This document shows, piece after piece, positions 50,861 to 63,010 of a DNA stretch of 64,000 bases. How positions within the stretch are numbered: the first letter of the stretch is position 1; the number at the start of each line of letters is the position of its first letter. The position numbers were made by a program, and so were the translations under genes. A model generated the notes under the pieces. The model ran no database searches. It was not told where the DNA came from and was given only the letters and a program-made list of their open reading frames with translations. The DNA is from Hymenolepis diminuta (Eukaryota; Platyhelminthes; Cestoda; Cyclophyllidea; Hymenolepididae), in assembly GCA_900708905.1 (NCBI GenBank), contig CAADRB010000006.1:3299316-3363315 (forward strand), written 5' to 3'.

Positions 50861-53800
50861 ACATTTAACCTGCCCTTGTTAAGGATTAATAACAACATTA
50901 ATGCACTTAACACATTTTTATTCATCCTCAATGCAATACAAGAGCGAATTTTTAATGTAACTCGAAGATGATAATCCTATGTGGCATTAAACTTGTGCGG
51001 ACATTCAGAAAGATTAGTGAGTTCCGAGTTTATTAAATGTGACCAAATTTAAAATGGCTCTTAATTATGCTCTCCATAAAAATATAAATTATAAATCCTG
51101 TCCACTAGATTCAATATAACTAGAAGTAAAACAGGCACGAAGACAAATCAGATTGGAAGGAAGTCTTTTTTATAACCTACCTTCCATGACCGAAACATCC
51201 AATAGAACCGACTTTCATTTCTAAAGCCGTGAAACTCAAACTTAGAGGAAATTTTGCCAGAGCGATGAACAATAAAGGAACACAATGCTTTTGCACTATC
51301 GAAGATATTGTGTTACAGTCACCGATGACATTAAGTTTTCGATTTCCAAATACAAAGGATAGGAGTAACTAATGTGTCATCTATCAGAATGTCATTCTTG
51401 TTCCTGATACTTGTGGGACTTTAAGATGCACTTTCGACCGTAGCAGACGAGTAAGAACCCCCGAAAGTAGCGGAAGTAGACGAAGAACACACTAAAATGT
51501 GCTGAGAAATGAATAAGAGAAAATCCCAGACTCAAAGTTGCGATCTTTAAATTTCTACCCTCAAATACTATTAAGAAAAGTGGTCATAATATAAACGAAC
51601 TGCCACATACAAGATTTTTTGCTCAAATTTGACTACATAGAGCAAATGAAAAGTAAGGTGATCAGCTGAGAATATGGATATAGTAATTAAAAATATGGTG
51701 GCCATGCTTTCAAATTACGGCGGAAAGATTTTCTGACCATTTTTATTCTTACGCTTTGATAAACCTGCTATTTATTCTTGGGTTTTCATTTATAACAACA
51801 GTTAAAATATTCTCTTTATACTGTACCTTCATTGACAACTGATAACTAGCGCTTATGTTTGAAAAGCCGGATTTTGTAACTTATCATTTATTTGAAAATT
51901 TTCTGGTAGTTTTTGTGATTAGTAATGTGGACATGTATAATAATATTTAAAAATCCGATTGAATCACTCTTGACTAGATAAGTTCACAATATTTGAAACT
52001 ATGAATATTTACCCGTCTAGGCAAAAAAATTTCTCCAATATCCAAGTTATCAATTACATCGCATATAATGAGGAAGCTGAGAGTCCTGCCGCCACCCAGT
52101 CTTTAAACTCATGCAATTGAGAGGGACAATTTCACCAGAAGATAGAAGCAAGGACTGGTATGCGAACTATGGACAACTGAAATACAAATGAATAGAGCTC
52201 TTCGTTTGTGAAAACTGGCAGTCAATGCAATGACAACTAATCTTTAAGTGGAATTGACCTTTCAGACATCCTGAAGATTTAAGGAATAATGAGTCAACAA
52301 TCAAACTACGAGAAAGAAACCGACCTATTTCACCTTCCTTTCCCTATGTTAAATGTAATTCAGAAACCTCTATATCTCTATGTCCAAATCGCATTTTAGT
52401 ACGGACAATTATTGATTGTTTTTCTACCAGATGGACCAAACAACTCTCTGGTTGTTTGGTAGTACTCAGATGGATGTCTACGCTACAAAATCAGTGGTTT
52501 CCAGAGGTCCTTCATGACTCAGTCTTTTTTATTTTCCTTTCATGTCATCACTTTTTGCAGAAAAACTTCCAGAAATTAAATCTTTTTATTAGTATCAATG
52601 CGATTATCTATTTGCTGAACAATATAGTCCATAATATAGGTAGAAATCTAACCTTAACCTCACTCTGCGTCTCTATTATTTAAGTGACAGAATTTGTGTT
52701 AATCGGAAACCATCATCCTGGAGAGAAGTGAAACAGCAAGAGGAAAAGTAGATAGGTGTTCACTATAAAACTGGCAGTGATTGTGCTGGTATCATCCAGA
52801 TTTCATTGTTAAATAAATGAAGTGGCAGAGGCGGATAGAATTCCAAGAGTTAGTTGGTAAAGTAATTGGATAATTGTCTGTCACCTTCCAGTCGCACCGG
52901 AAAAATGCGACGGAAGTTTAAAATAAATGCTGAACCAATGGTTTAAATCTTTTGAGAAAATACCGGTCACAATAATTTTTTTTGTCGAAACAAAACAGAA
53001 ACGGTTTTTCTGTCTCGTTTTGCTTTGAGCTATAGGCAATAGCTCAATGGAATAATTGAGGCAAAGAGTAAAATTGGGACTGGATGAAATCGTGAGTACT
53101 ATGACAGAACTTTGTTCTGAAAATTCTGTCAGGTACCAAGGGCATCATAAGTTATCTTGATGTTACCGCTGTCATCTCTAGATGCACGATTGAATGTCAT
53201 TCATTTGTGGAATTCGACTAGACCTCTGACTTTACTACAAGTCAAATAAGAGATCACACGGGCATTAATGAAAAATACATTAAGTCATATTCCATAGTTC
53301 TTCAGCGAAATAGTAACACTGAACGTGGTAACTGAGGGTGAGATAGAAAAGTAGGACAAGACTGAAGATCCCTCTTCAAACGTCAACTCCCTCTCCCATA
53401 ACCTAATCCAGATATTACAACTTTTCTATCTTTCAATGGCTAATATCAAAGCACGAATGCTATACAAGGTTCAAGATTCCACTCTCATCAGTCCAAAGCC
53501 CCACCTTACCGGATGATCAATATATATCGACATAGATCCACAGAATGGCATGATCGATTGTGCTGATTTGGATCAGTTAAGAGAAGTTATCTATCAGAAG
53601 GGCCCCAGGATGCTACTTCTCTGGCCAAAAGTAATGTTGAAAAACGTCTTCCTTCAAAAGACTTGAGGATTACGACCAATTTTCTTTACGCAGCGTAATA
53701 TTTGAATGGTTTCCTATAGTGATTTTGCCTTGAATAAGTACTACTGACTGATTTACAATTATATTGGACCCATATAACTGCATCATTTTGGTCTCCGCAT

Positions 53801-55019
53801 TATCTAAAAATATATGGTCCCCATGACCTGCGAACTTGTGTAAACTACTTTGTCCAACAAATGAGCGCTACAAGAGTTACGTGAAAGGAGGATGGCTGCG
53901 AAATCGAATGGAAGCTTGTCACCTAGACGTTCCTTACGAAGTGTAAGGTGAGGAAAAACGATAAGTTTGAAAGGACATCAACTTGAAGAAGTGGTTGATC
54001 TAATGATTATGGGGCTCATATTTAGTAGGGTACTCCTGATTCTCTGACTCTTAATTCTATGGCCTAGATAAATCCTCTTAAAAGTGAACATTTGCCCCCC
54101 TTAGTGAATTTTAACTTCCTTTGAGATCAGATGTTTTCTCCTGATGACAAGTTTTACGGTTTTTTGCCTTGTCATGGGAAATAAATTAGTAAATGCTCCG
54201 CTATCGTGTACATTCTTTTCCCTCCTTCCTATGAAGTTATCGACCATTTTGTTCTTCTATAGACGCATTCCCCCCTTTCACAGTCTAACCTTTGTAGGTA
54301 TGTATCAACTAAAGACCGAGCAGATTCAGCCAAGACGTGGTTTATTGGTATTCTCGTTATCTAATGCGCTAGAATGCTCTTAGAATATAAACACAACCGA
54401 GTTAGATTGTTATTTTCTTTATTTGTAATATCGGCGAGAGAGGAAAAGGTGAAAAGTAGACATACGGACCCCAGTGTGATTCGGACAAACACACGGCTCA
54501 TTTTTATGCATTCATGTTAGCAAAAATAACGAAGTGAAAATGAACACTGTTGTCAAGACAAAGGTATTTATTCGACAACAAATGAGACATAAATCATCAT
54601 GTCTAACCAGAATAAACAATTCGTCGGGTGTCAACAGACATATATACACACAATTGCAATTCAATGCCGAGAATTTATCAAAAGGTGCTTTTGAAATGGG
54701 AATCTTTAGAAATATTAATAATTTAATAATTTTGACGTTTATTTCCTTGTAGGTATGAATGTTCGTTTACCTATCAAGCTCGCGCATCCATTGAGTGGAA
54801 TAGCCAACCACACAATATAGAAGTTAGCAAAATTTAGGTTTCTTACCAGTGATGCTCTATGGTACCCTCTCTACTCGAGAGGAGAGTTAGTAAACGCTTT
54901 CCAAAGTAGGTTTGGGAATTAATAAAACTAGTATACATTATGCTATTCTGACAAACGATTTCATAGGTATATATCAAGAGGGTAAGAAAGATTTGATCCA
55001 CAGAGTACGGGATTTGAAC
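50861..55019. other. gene-poor region
   Basis: Apart from the short family A fragment at 51270-51420, nothing recognisable. Open frames of 60-80 codons show no family motifs. Confidence 0.55.
51270..51420 (-). repeat. dispersed repeat family A, member 4 (short fragment)
   Basis: Shares AATGCTTTTGCACTAT and TATCAGAATGTCATTCTTG with the plus-strand reading of member 2, in the same order and spacing. The alignment is short and decayed. Confidence 0.45.
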
Positions 55020-55400
55020 TTCATTGCTACTTAGCTCGGAAGAATATGTGCCTTTGATTTTTCAAAGGATCCTTTGGGGAAACTCCTATTGAATTTAATG
55101 TCAACTTTGAGAAGAACATTCTGGTTAGTGTAAGCAACGTTTCAACCAATCCTGCCCTTTATACCTTAAAGGAACCGAAGATTGGACATTAGAAATCATT
55201 GTTGATCATCGCACCTGAGGAACAATGATGCTGTCGATAGAACAATAACCTTGCTTTCCTCTTCTCGAACATTCGCATACGGTTTACAGCTTCTCGCTTC
55301 ACCGTTTTAGGTCGAATTCCCTTGAGGTGGGGAGTTAAACATATGAGGCAGGAATCGACGGTGTTGGCTATTTTGATCATTACAAAAGTGGATTTCCTCG
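55020..55400 (+). repeat. dispersed repeat family A, member 5
   Basis: AACGTTTCAACCAATCCT, ATCGCACCTGAGGAACA, TTTACAGCTTCTCGCTTC and TTCCCTTGAGGTGGGGA match members 3 and 6 in order. The minus strand (55189-55380) is open and reads TPHLKGIRPKTVKREAVN, paralleling SHLKGTETKILKCKAVN. Confidence 0.6.
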
Positions 55401-56597
55401 ATTTATTTTACTATAACTTTGTGTAGGCTTTCTTTCTAGACCTCGTCAATATCTGATAAATGGAAAAAATATTAGGACAAAAACTATAGAGACTTTATAA
55501 CAGTTTAAAGATGAAATCTTCAACAAGGTACTTTGGTAGCGGGATTTCTCAGAGAAATACGTTGAGCTTTCTCGTCACAAGTCGTGACTCGGTGAGAGCA
55601 TAATCCTGAAATTATTCCTTTTGCAGTGCTTAAGATAAACTCCGGTCCTTTCTTATCAATGAACCAGCAGTCTTCCAGGTCAGTCAAACGCTAGATGTAG
55701 GTTCCTTTTCACTAGAGTTTAGACACTTCTAATTCATTCTTTAATATAATCTTTTTTTGAAAAGAATCATCTGAATTCATTATCTTTCATAAGCCAAAGT
55801 GTGCCAAGATACTTACAAAAAGACACTGCTTTAATTACGATCAATTTTTGGTCTTTAATCTGATTTTTAGATGCAATATCTTTTTTGCTTTGATTTTGTT
55901 CTTGAAAATAAATTTAAATGGTCTATCCCGAGTACTCGTAAGTACTAGCCAATAAGCAACAAGCATCTGACTGATTATCAGAAAAGGCCAACATAAATGG
56001 CTTGCAATTTGTCTCTAGCTTACTACACTTACAACATAAGTGGGATTGGATTTGGCGTTGCATACCCGAAAACCATTGTTAAAATTGGGTAATCAAAAAA
56101 GATACCGAGAATAATATTTGATGAGATCAAGTTATTTCGCGCACAATATCTAGGTATTTCTGTTTAACTGTTGCGATCGGAGGATCGATGTTAGAATGTG
56201 ATCCTCTTGTGTATGTAACAGCATATTGTAGTGGTTTGGACGTAGAGTACTATGCAAAATTTAATTCATAGTTTCAGTGGGTAGAATTTCACAATTTGAC
56301 TGTGTCAATTTTTTACTAAGAATTTAAAGGGAAACATGTAGCAGTTTAAGTCGATTCTGGACATTAATAATTTTCCATACTAATTCCAATTAAAATATCG
56401 AGGTTTATTTTAATATTTAATTCTGTAAATAGTATTTTTATGTTAAGACGTAAATTTCCCATGTAGGTGAGTGTACAGTCAAATGAGTTCCCACTGAAGT
56501 CAGTCCACTCTGTCAAATAGAGTTTATAATTAAATTATCCGATTTAGATATTATTAATTGCAGGGAAGTATCATAATTAATAATATAGACCAGAGTC
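55401..56597. other. sequence between family A member 5 and the duplicated unit
   Basis: No gene, RNA or repeat is recognised in these 1.2 kb. Confidence 0.5.
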
Positions 56598-57033
56598 ATC
56601 AGATTCAACGAAAAACCAAAAAGAAATCTTACACATGATCTTAGCTAAGGTAAATCGAGTAGGAAGTCTTTGGACTGACCCTGCTGTTATGAATAAAACG
56701 GACGACAACGTCGATACCGTGGATTCTCACCTCAAGGGAACTGAAACGAAAATTTTGAAGTGCAAAGCTGTTAACTACACGAAGATGCTCGCGGGAAAGA
56801 AAGCAATGCCCTTGCAATAAAGAAAAGATTACTATTTCTCAGGTGTAATAATCAATGGGGACTTGCAGTACTCAAGTTCCGGTTGTTTGAGAAGAGCGTT
56901 TGAAACGTCACATGTAATAGCTTCATCCCTAATATTGACATCGGAGTCAGTGGAAACCTCTTCAAAATATGGTTCATTCAAGCAGCAACGTATTTTTCCG
57001 GACTGAGAATTAACTATTACCAAACCCCAAATA
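56598..57033 (-). repeat. dispersed repeat family A, member 6 (adjoins mariner copy 2)
   Basis: Inverse copy of 19851-20286. The homology begins abruptly at about 56598 (TCAGATTCAACG) and runs without a break into the mariner end at 57034, so flank and mariner were duplicated together. Confidence 0.75.
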
Positions 57034-57198
57034 TCAGGTTGTAACAGAAGTTTTGTTCAATTTTTGATCTATGTGTTTAGGGCACGATTACTTCAATTTG
57101 CTTTGTTAATGTTTTATGCTTATCTATGCTAATTAATAAAATATTTTTTCTTCTTTCAGATTGTGTGATAATTATCGTTATTAATAACTATTTCTAGC

Positions 57199-57852
57199 NN
57201 NNNNNNNNNNNNNNNNNNNNNNNNNNNNNNNNNNNNNNNNNNNNNNNNNNNNNNNNNNNNNNNNNNNNNNNNNNNNNNNNNNNNNNNNNNNNNNNNNNNN
57301 NNNNNNNNNNNNNNNNNNNNNNNNNNNNNNNNNNNNNNNNNNNNNNNNNNNNNNNNNNNNNNNNNNNNNNNNNNNNNNNNNNNNNNNNNNNNNNNNNNNN
57401 NNNNNNNNNNNNNNNNNNNNNNNNNNNNNNNNNNNNNNNNNNNNNNNNNNNNNNNNNNNNNNNNNNNNNNNNNNNNNNNNNNNNNNNNNNNNNNNNNNNN
57501 NNNNNNNNNNNNNNNNNNNNNNNNNNNNNNNNNNNNNNNNNNNNNNNNNNNNNNNNNNNNNNNNNNNNNNNNNNNNNNNNNNNNNNNNNNNNNNNNNNNN
57601 NNNNNNNNNNNNNNNNNNNNNNNNNNNNNNNNNNNNNNNNNNNNNNNNNNNNNNNNNNNNNNNNNNNNNNNNNNNNNNNNNNNNNNNNNNNNNNNNNNNN
57701 NNNNNNNNNNNNNNNNNNNNNNNNNNNNNNNNNNNNNNNNNNNNNNNNNNNNNNNNNNNNNNNNNNNNNNNNNNNNNNNNNNNNNNNNNNNNNNNNNNNN
57801 NNNNNNNNNNNNNNNNNNNNNNNNNNNNNNNNNNNNNNNNNNNNNNNNNNNN
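57199..57852. other. assembly gap (654 N)
   Basis: A run of N replaces the middle of mariner copy 2, at the same place in the element as the gap in copy 1. Confidence 0.99.
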
Positions 57853-58289
57853 GAATTGTTTATTATGAACTAATGGGTGACAATCAAACAATAACATCTG
57901 AAGTTGACTGTCAACAGCTAACTCGTTTAAAAGCAGTTTTAAGGGAAAAACGGCCTCCTTTGATCAATCAGAAAGGAGTGATTCTAACCTTGACAATGCC
58001 AGACCCCACACTTCATGAACAACCAAAAGTCTCGTTGAAGAATTTGGCTGGGAAGTCATGCATCACTCACCATATTCTCCCCATCTTGCACCAACCGACT
58101 TTCACCTTTTCAGGAGCTTACAGAATCATTTAGGGGGACAAAAGGTTACCTCACGATAAGAGGTCGAAATGAAGCTAGTTTCTTTTTTTAAAGTCCAAAC
58201 TGGCTGAATTCTATGAAGAAGGAATCAGAAGGCATATGACAAGATGGGAAGATGTAATTAATAAAAATGGTGACGATATTGAACACTAA
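57853..58289 (+). pseudogene. mariner transposase C-terminal remnant (copy 2)
   Basis: Same remnant in the opposite orientation, differing from copy 1 by few substitutions. The third catalytic block is further damaged here (the Asp-containing LAPTD segment reads LHQPT in the open frame). Confidence 0.75.
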
Positions 58290-58849
58290 ATAAATGTATT
58301 TATAACAAAATTTTCACTTTAATTCAATTTTAAAAAGTGGACAGAACTTCTGTTACAACCAGATACAAAATCTCTCAACACTTTTCACAAAATATTCTAT
58401 CTCTGCCGTAGCTAAGCATCCGCTTCTCCAAATAGTATATTGATATAAAAACAGATACACACAGATTTGGACAAGGCATATATGCAATCATTAACCTCCA
58501 ATTTGTGGGGTGATGGCGTATTGTTTTTCCATATTTAGAATAAAAATTATAATCACCAACGAGAACCTTAAAACCATACTTTATAACTACTAAGTTGCTC
58601 TTTATAAAACTACACTTGCAGAAGTAACAATTTTAACTAGAGAAGCAGTCTGGAAGATATCAATAAAGTAAGAATGGGAAAGATTTCTGAACAATAAAAA
58701 TGTTCCACCGATGTCATTGACTCTTTTTCAGAAGCCCTTTATATTTTCAATGATATGACGCAGTAGCATTATTGACAAATTGTTTCAGGAACACAATAGA
58801 AAATCAAAGCCGTTGTATGAAAAGGCTGAACTACAGGAACTAAAAGAAT

Positions 58850-60480
58850 TATGAGAATGATGGCCATGTGATCATTCTCCTGAATTCTATGGTGTCTATA
58901 AGAAGTGCAGGAATAAAGTCAATTTACTTATCCTTAAATCAAAAAGGAAATAGAAATAGAAAAATATCCACAGCTGTTGGCTGGAAATAAACTCAGAAAA
59001 GCCCGAAGTTTACTAAGAGAGACACTACATGCTAATAGTCAAACCTAGATAACTCCCGAATGTGATAAGTTTGTCGTTGATTCGAGTTCGCTGTTAAGCA
59101 CTATACCGAATTATTCCAGTTCCATAGAAAATAAATTTCCATAATTAACAAAAATACCTCGAAATATAAACTTAACCGCGAAAGAACTTAAAGTGGCTAA
59201 ATATTGATTGAAATCGTCTTAAAGTTTAAGGCTAAATGGGCCGAACTGAACTACTCAATTGGGGTGGATCTTCACTAGATAAACTCCTACTAAGATCTCA
59301 TAGTGACTGTTAGCAGGGCAAGTATTCAGTACCTCGATCCTTGGTGAATGCTGAAATAACCAGTATTTATAATGGAACATAAGAATAGACACTTCTAACT
59401 ATAAAAGTACCTTCTTTGTGGATATAGTAGTGAAATGCCTTACATGGGTGGTCTGTGAAAAGCTGCACTTCCATATAAGAGGATGCTTATCAAGTACACA
59501 GCTTGAATTTCTTGTTGGAAGATCTACTGAAAAAGTAACCTCTACTATAAGGAGAATAATGCAAGAAGCAAGCATCGGCTGTACTTAACAATTCTCACTT
59601 TTGTTAATTTAAGGAAAACCCTTGATTCGCTTTAAATCTGTGCAATCCTATCAAGGCTGTGTGAACTCAAGCTGCCCTAGAAAATAGTCATCTGCATTAG
59701 ACAATTCTTTGACATATCGAAAGGCTGCTTCAGAGACTCGAACGAAATATTTATTATGGAGAGAGGCGTTAAACAGGAATCCACAGAAGACCTGCTACTC
59801 TTCAGTATACTATTTCAGTTAATAATAGATGATATATATGCAACTTGTGAGGATTTGAAAATCAGACTGCTGAGTTCATTAGGAATTGAATGATCGTTGT
59901 GACATCTTAAATATGCCGATGACTTATATCTTATCACTCCATCGATTGGACAAGCTGAACAACTCCTTTAATGTCTTAAAATATTCCCTGAAGAGTAAGC
60001 AATGGAAATGGCTTGTGATAAAACGGAGGTTTTATTCTGGTGCAGATCTTGATCAGTAATCTCTCCAAATAAATAATTAGAAGATCAATAGAATGAACTC
60101 TTTTACTTACCTTGGTTCCTCAGTGAATGATCAAGGTCGGCTGATGATGTTATAAAATTAAATTAAAGGCCAAACAACGGGTAGTGAAAATCAAACCTAT
60201 TCTAAAATCAGAAGTGTTATCGATTAAGACTGGAGCAAAGATACTGGAAACATTTATCGGGCCAGTCCTTCTGTACGTTTAGCTATAATTGTCTATCGAA
60301 AAGGGACTTATAATAGATTAAAAGCTGTTCAGAACACTGCTCGAAGAATGATGTTAGGGCTATATAACTGGGGACAAATGAGCGTCACTGTTCTAACGGA
60401 AAAATTTCCTCTGAGAAACTTTACTGTACAAATACAATGACGAAGATTATATTTATGGGTAGGTGGTGCAGAGAAGACGA
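58850..60480 (+). pseudogene. decayed non-LTR retrotransposon with reverse-transcriptase remnants
   Basis: Frameshifted and stop-ridden, but the order of motifs is that of a LINE reverse transcriptase. QLEFLVGRSTEK (near 59500) stands for the QxGFxxGRST block, and GVKQGSTEDLLLFSIL (near 59766) for GVxQGxxxSPLLFxL. LKYADDLYLITPS at 59908-59946 is the catalytic YADD box. KTEVLFWCRS (near 60023) follows it. Downstream, RLKAVQNTARRMMLGLYN (60318-60371) resembles the RT thumb region. Clade not assigned. Confidence 0.7.
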
Positions 60481-61069
60481 CGCATTAGTAAAAGAGCTAT
60501 TGAAATCTCACTTACCTAAACCAGGTATCTCTGAATCTACACATACGAAGAGTTGGTTAAGACAACTTTAAGCGGATGAAAGAAAGAAGGTGAAAATTGG
60601 ATGATGAATCCTATTATGAATTCTATTCCTTGCATCAGTGAGCATCAACCGCAACTGAAAGGCATACGTAAAAGAAAAATATGTGCGTGGATTTTTGGTG
60701 TCATCAGCTCTTTGCAAATGAGTGAGACGAGAAGGCACTCTCAGATCGATCACCACAGACTCGAAGATGATCCGCCAACTGGTAGACTTTTTTGTTCAGT
60801 TAATGGGCGTCACAAGAAATATGTGAAAAAACTTTCCCTATGTAGAGCAAGATGATGAAAAGAATGGATAAATCTGAGAATTTTGAGCTTGAAATTAAAG
60901 TTAACTTTATAATTCTTTAGCTCAGACGAAGTAAGGTTCTCCTGAGGCTACAATCTATCTACAATTCTCTCTTAAGTGAATATACTCCCTTAATAAGCTT
61001 TCACTTTCTATGTGTTTGGATGTTTTCCCTGGATGAAAGTTTGTAAAGCTCTACCATGGAAAATAAATG

Positions 61070-61630
61070 AAATGTGCTATTGAAAAGACATATATCGGAA
61101 CAGTTAGATGTATGTTAATGCAGATTTGCGTCAATCATCTCTTCCAATGGATGATCAGAAGATGAATATGATAAGCTCTCTGGTGAAAGATAATGATATC
61201 ATAAAGGACAAAGACAGCTTGTGGGGCTCAGATTGATCCTAATATCGAGTAGATTCAATTAAAACTAAAGCAAGGGTATAAGAAACAGTTATCGAATTAG
61301 TCCTCCAGAACCGTTCATCTACAGATGTCTATCGTAAGAAAGTTGATATCAGATAAAAGCTATTCAGAATACAGTTAGAGGGATGATATTGGGCGTACAC
61401 AGTAAAAGAGAAATGGAGAAACTCCTGTTCCTTTGAAGAACCTTGCCGTCCGATACATGAGGGAAGACTTCTTCTACGTCAAGTCTTCACAGTGATGATG
61501 ATATAATGGTCAAAATACAATTGAAGTTTCAGTTACTATGAATGGGTATTTTGAAAATTGTACTATTGCGACTTCAAGAGTAAGTTAAACTGGTGTCCTA
61601 AGAAAAAGAAGGCGAAACTCAGATAATGAA
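61070..61630 (+). pseudogene. second, shorter non-LTR retrotransposon fragment
   Basis: Parallels the 3' part of the element just upstream: DVYRKK at about 61328 matches IVYRKG at about 60290, and a decayed counterpart of VQNTARRMMLGL (GMILGVHS) follows in step. It is a second truncated copy of the same or a related family. Confidence 0.5.
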
Positions 61631-62809
61631 GAATTGATGATGGTGACGATGATGATAATGCTAAATGAAAAGTGTGCATAAAAAGCAAATTTTTTCGATA
61701 TCACCGATTCCTTGTATTTCGAAATCGAAATGATAATGCAATGGTAGATTGATCATCACAAATTCAAAAGCATTCGGCTGTTTCGTGGACTCCTCCGTCC
61801 AGTGGATGGTTGTCATAAAAGCTATGAGGAGTAAAATGATCGCTAAATCGCATGAAGTCATGTAAGCTAGATTTTTCGTATGAAGACGCCAATAATAAAA
61901 AGAAATAAGCCTAATTAGACTTCAAATTGAAATTAAATCGAACTGATCGTTCTGGAGCTAAAAATTTGTAAATTTTTTCTGATTCCTTCTGTTCATACTT
62001 CCACTTAATACAATCTTTTCCTTTCTACATACCTGGATGTTCCCTCATGAGTATAAGTTGTAAAATAGTTCGCATTTCCACAGATAGTAAATAAATTTGG
62101 TGCATATTTCATTTCACAATACAAGCACGTAATCTCCAGATTATTAACATTTTTTCGCTTACTTCTTGGAGCGATCAGTATGTTATGATAATAAAACGAT
62201 AGGAAATTCTAGTACTTTCTTGCTAATCAACTCACAGTATTACACTAAGCGACGCCTACGTGGTTTCATTTTCAGTTATTTTGTTATGCTACCAGTTTCA
62301 TATACTATTTTGATGGAAACATGACCTCATGTTGTTTACCTTAACATGACCAAGTTTTCTTTGCATTTATAAAGTACCCCTTTTCCCGGCTATGTAAACA
62401 TACCACATACCTCCTTGTGACCTTCTGACCTACATTCTCTGTGTTTTCAGCCATTCCAACATCAACAATTTACTGTTTAGGTTGGGTTGACAAAACTTTG
62501 GAATGGCTAGTAAGGAAAAAACATTGGTATATCATAAAGTATATATGTATGTTTATATATATTCTAGTCGCCCAGAAATTTAGACTACACAAGGTAAATG
62601 CAGAATTGCGGATAGTGCGGTGAATGAACGACAATCACTGTTTAAAATCTTTGCAAATATCGTTCAATAACTTCCGTAGAATACAATTTCAATTTTAAAA
62701 TCACGACATTTATTTTGAAAAAAGGAAGGGGAAAATGATTGGGAGATGTGTTTATTTTCTAGGTGCATTAAACAACCCTATGCCCATCAAATAAGTTGGT
62801 CAGAGAGAG

Positions 62810-63010
62810 AATACCCCACAACCATGCTGTTGAGAAGCTGGAATTTCACAACTCTTCTTACTGACCATAATTAATTGCCGCAATTGAGTAAACACAGCTC
62901 TGAATGTGTACTGATAGGCATCGATCTCTGACCACTGTATGTGCCCCTATGGGCACCGATCGCGTGACCGACGATGCAGACGTGTATTTGGTGCACATCT
63001 TTATACTATG
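62810..63010 (-). repeat. tRNA-related SINE-like element, copy 6 (reverse orientation)
   Basis: Read on the minus strand: GGTCACGCGATCGGTGCC, CAGAGATCGATGCCTATC, GTACACATTCAGAGCTG, TTAATTATGGTCAGTAAG and AATTCCAGCTTCTC. These follow the order of the 5960 copy, with GATCGATGC and CACATTCAG nearly identical. Confidence 0.5.

Larger units (their letters stand above)
57034..58363 (+). mobile_element. mariner-family DNA transposon, dead, with assembly gap (copy 2)
   Basis: Terminal repeats begin TCAGGTTGTAACAGAAG (57034) and end at 58363 with the complement of TCTGGTTGTAACAGAAG, flanked by TA at 57032-57033 and 58364-58365. Length is 1330 bp with 654 N (57199-57852). The plus strand 57853-58289 encodes the transposase C-terminal half, ending DDIEH-stop at 58287-58289. 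It carries the same frameshift at the DNARPH block as copy 1, plus further stops (for example after SRKRS-like residues near 58166). Confidence 0.85.

Noticed and set aside
57181..57897. 238-codon open frame on the minus strand
   Set aside because: Same artefact, produced by the 654-N gap.
60601..60855. 84-codon plus-strand frame after the reverse-transcriptase remnant
   Set aside because: It does not continue the retrotransposon motifs and shows no domain; probably chance.
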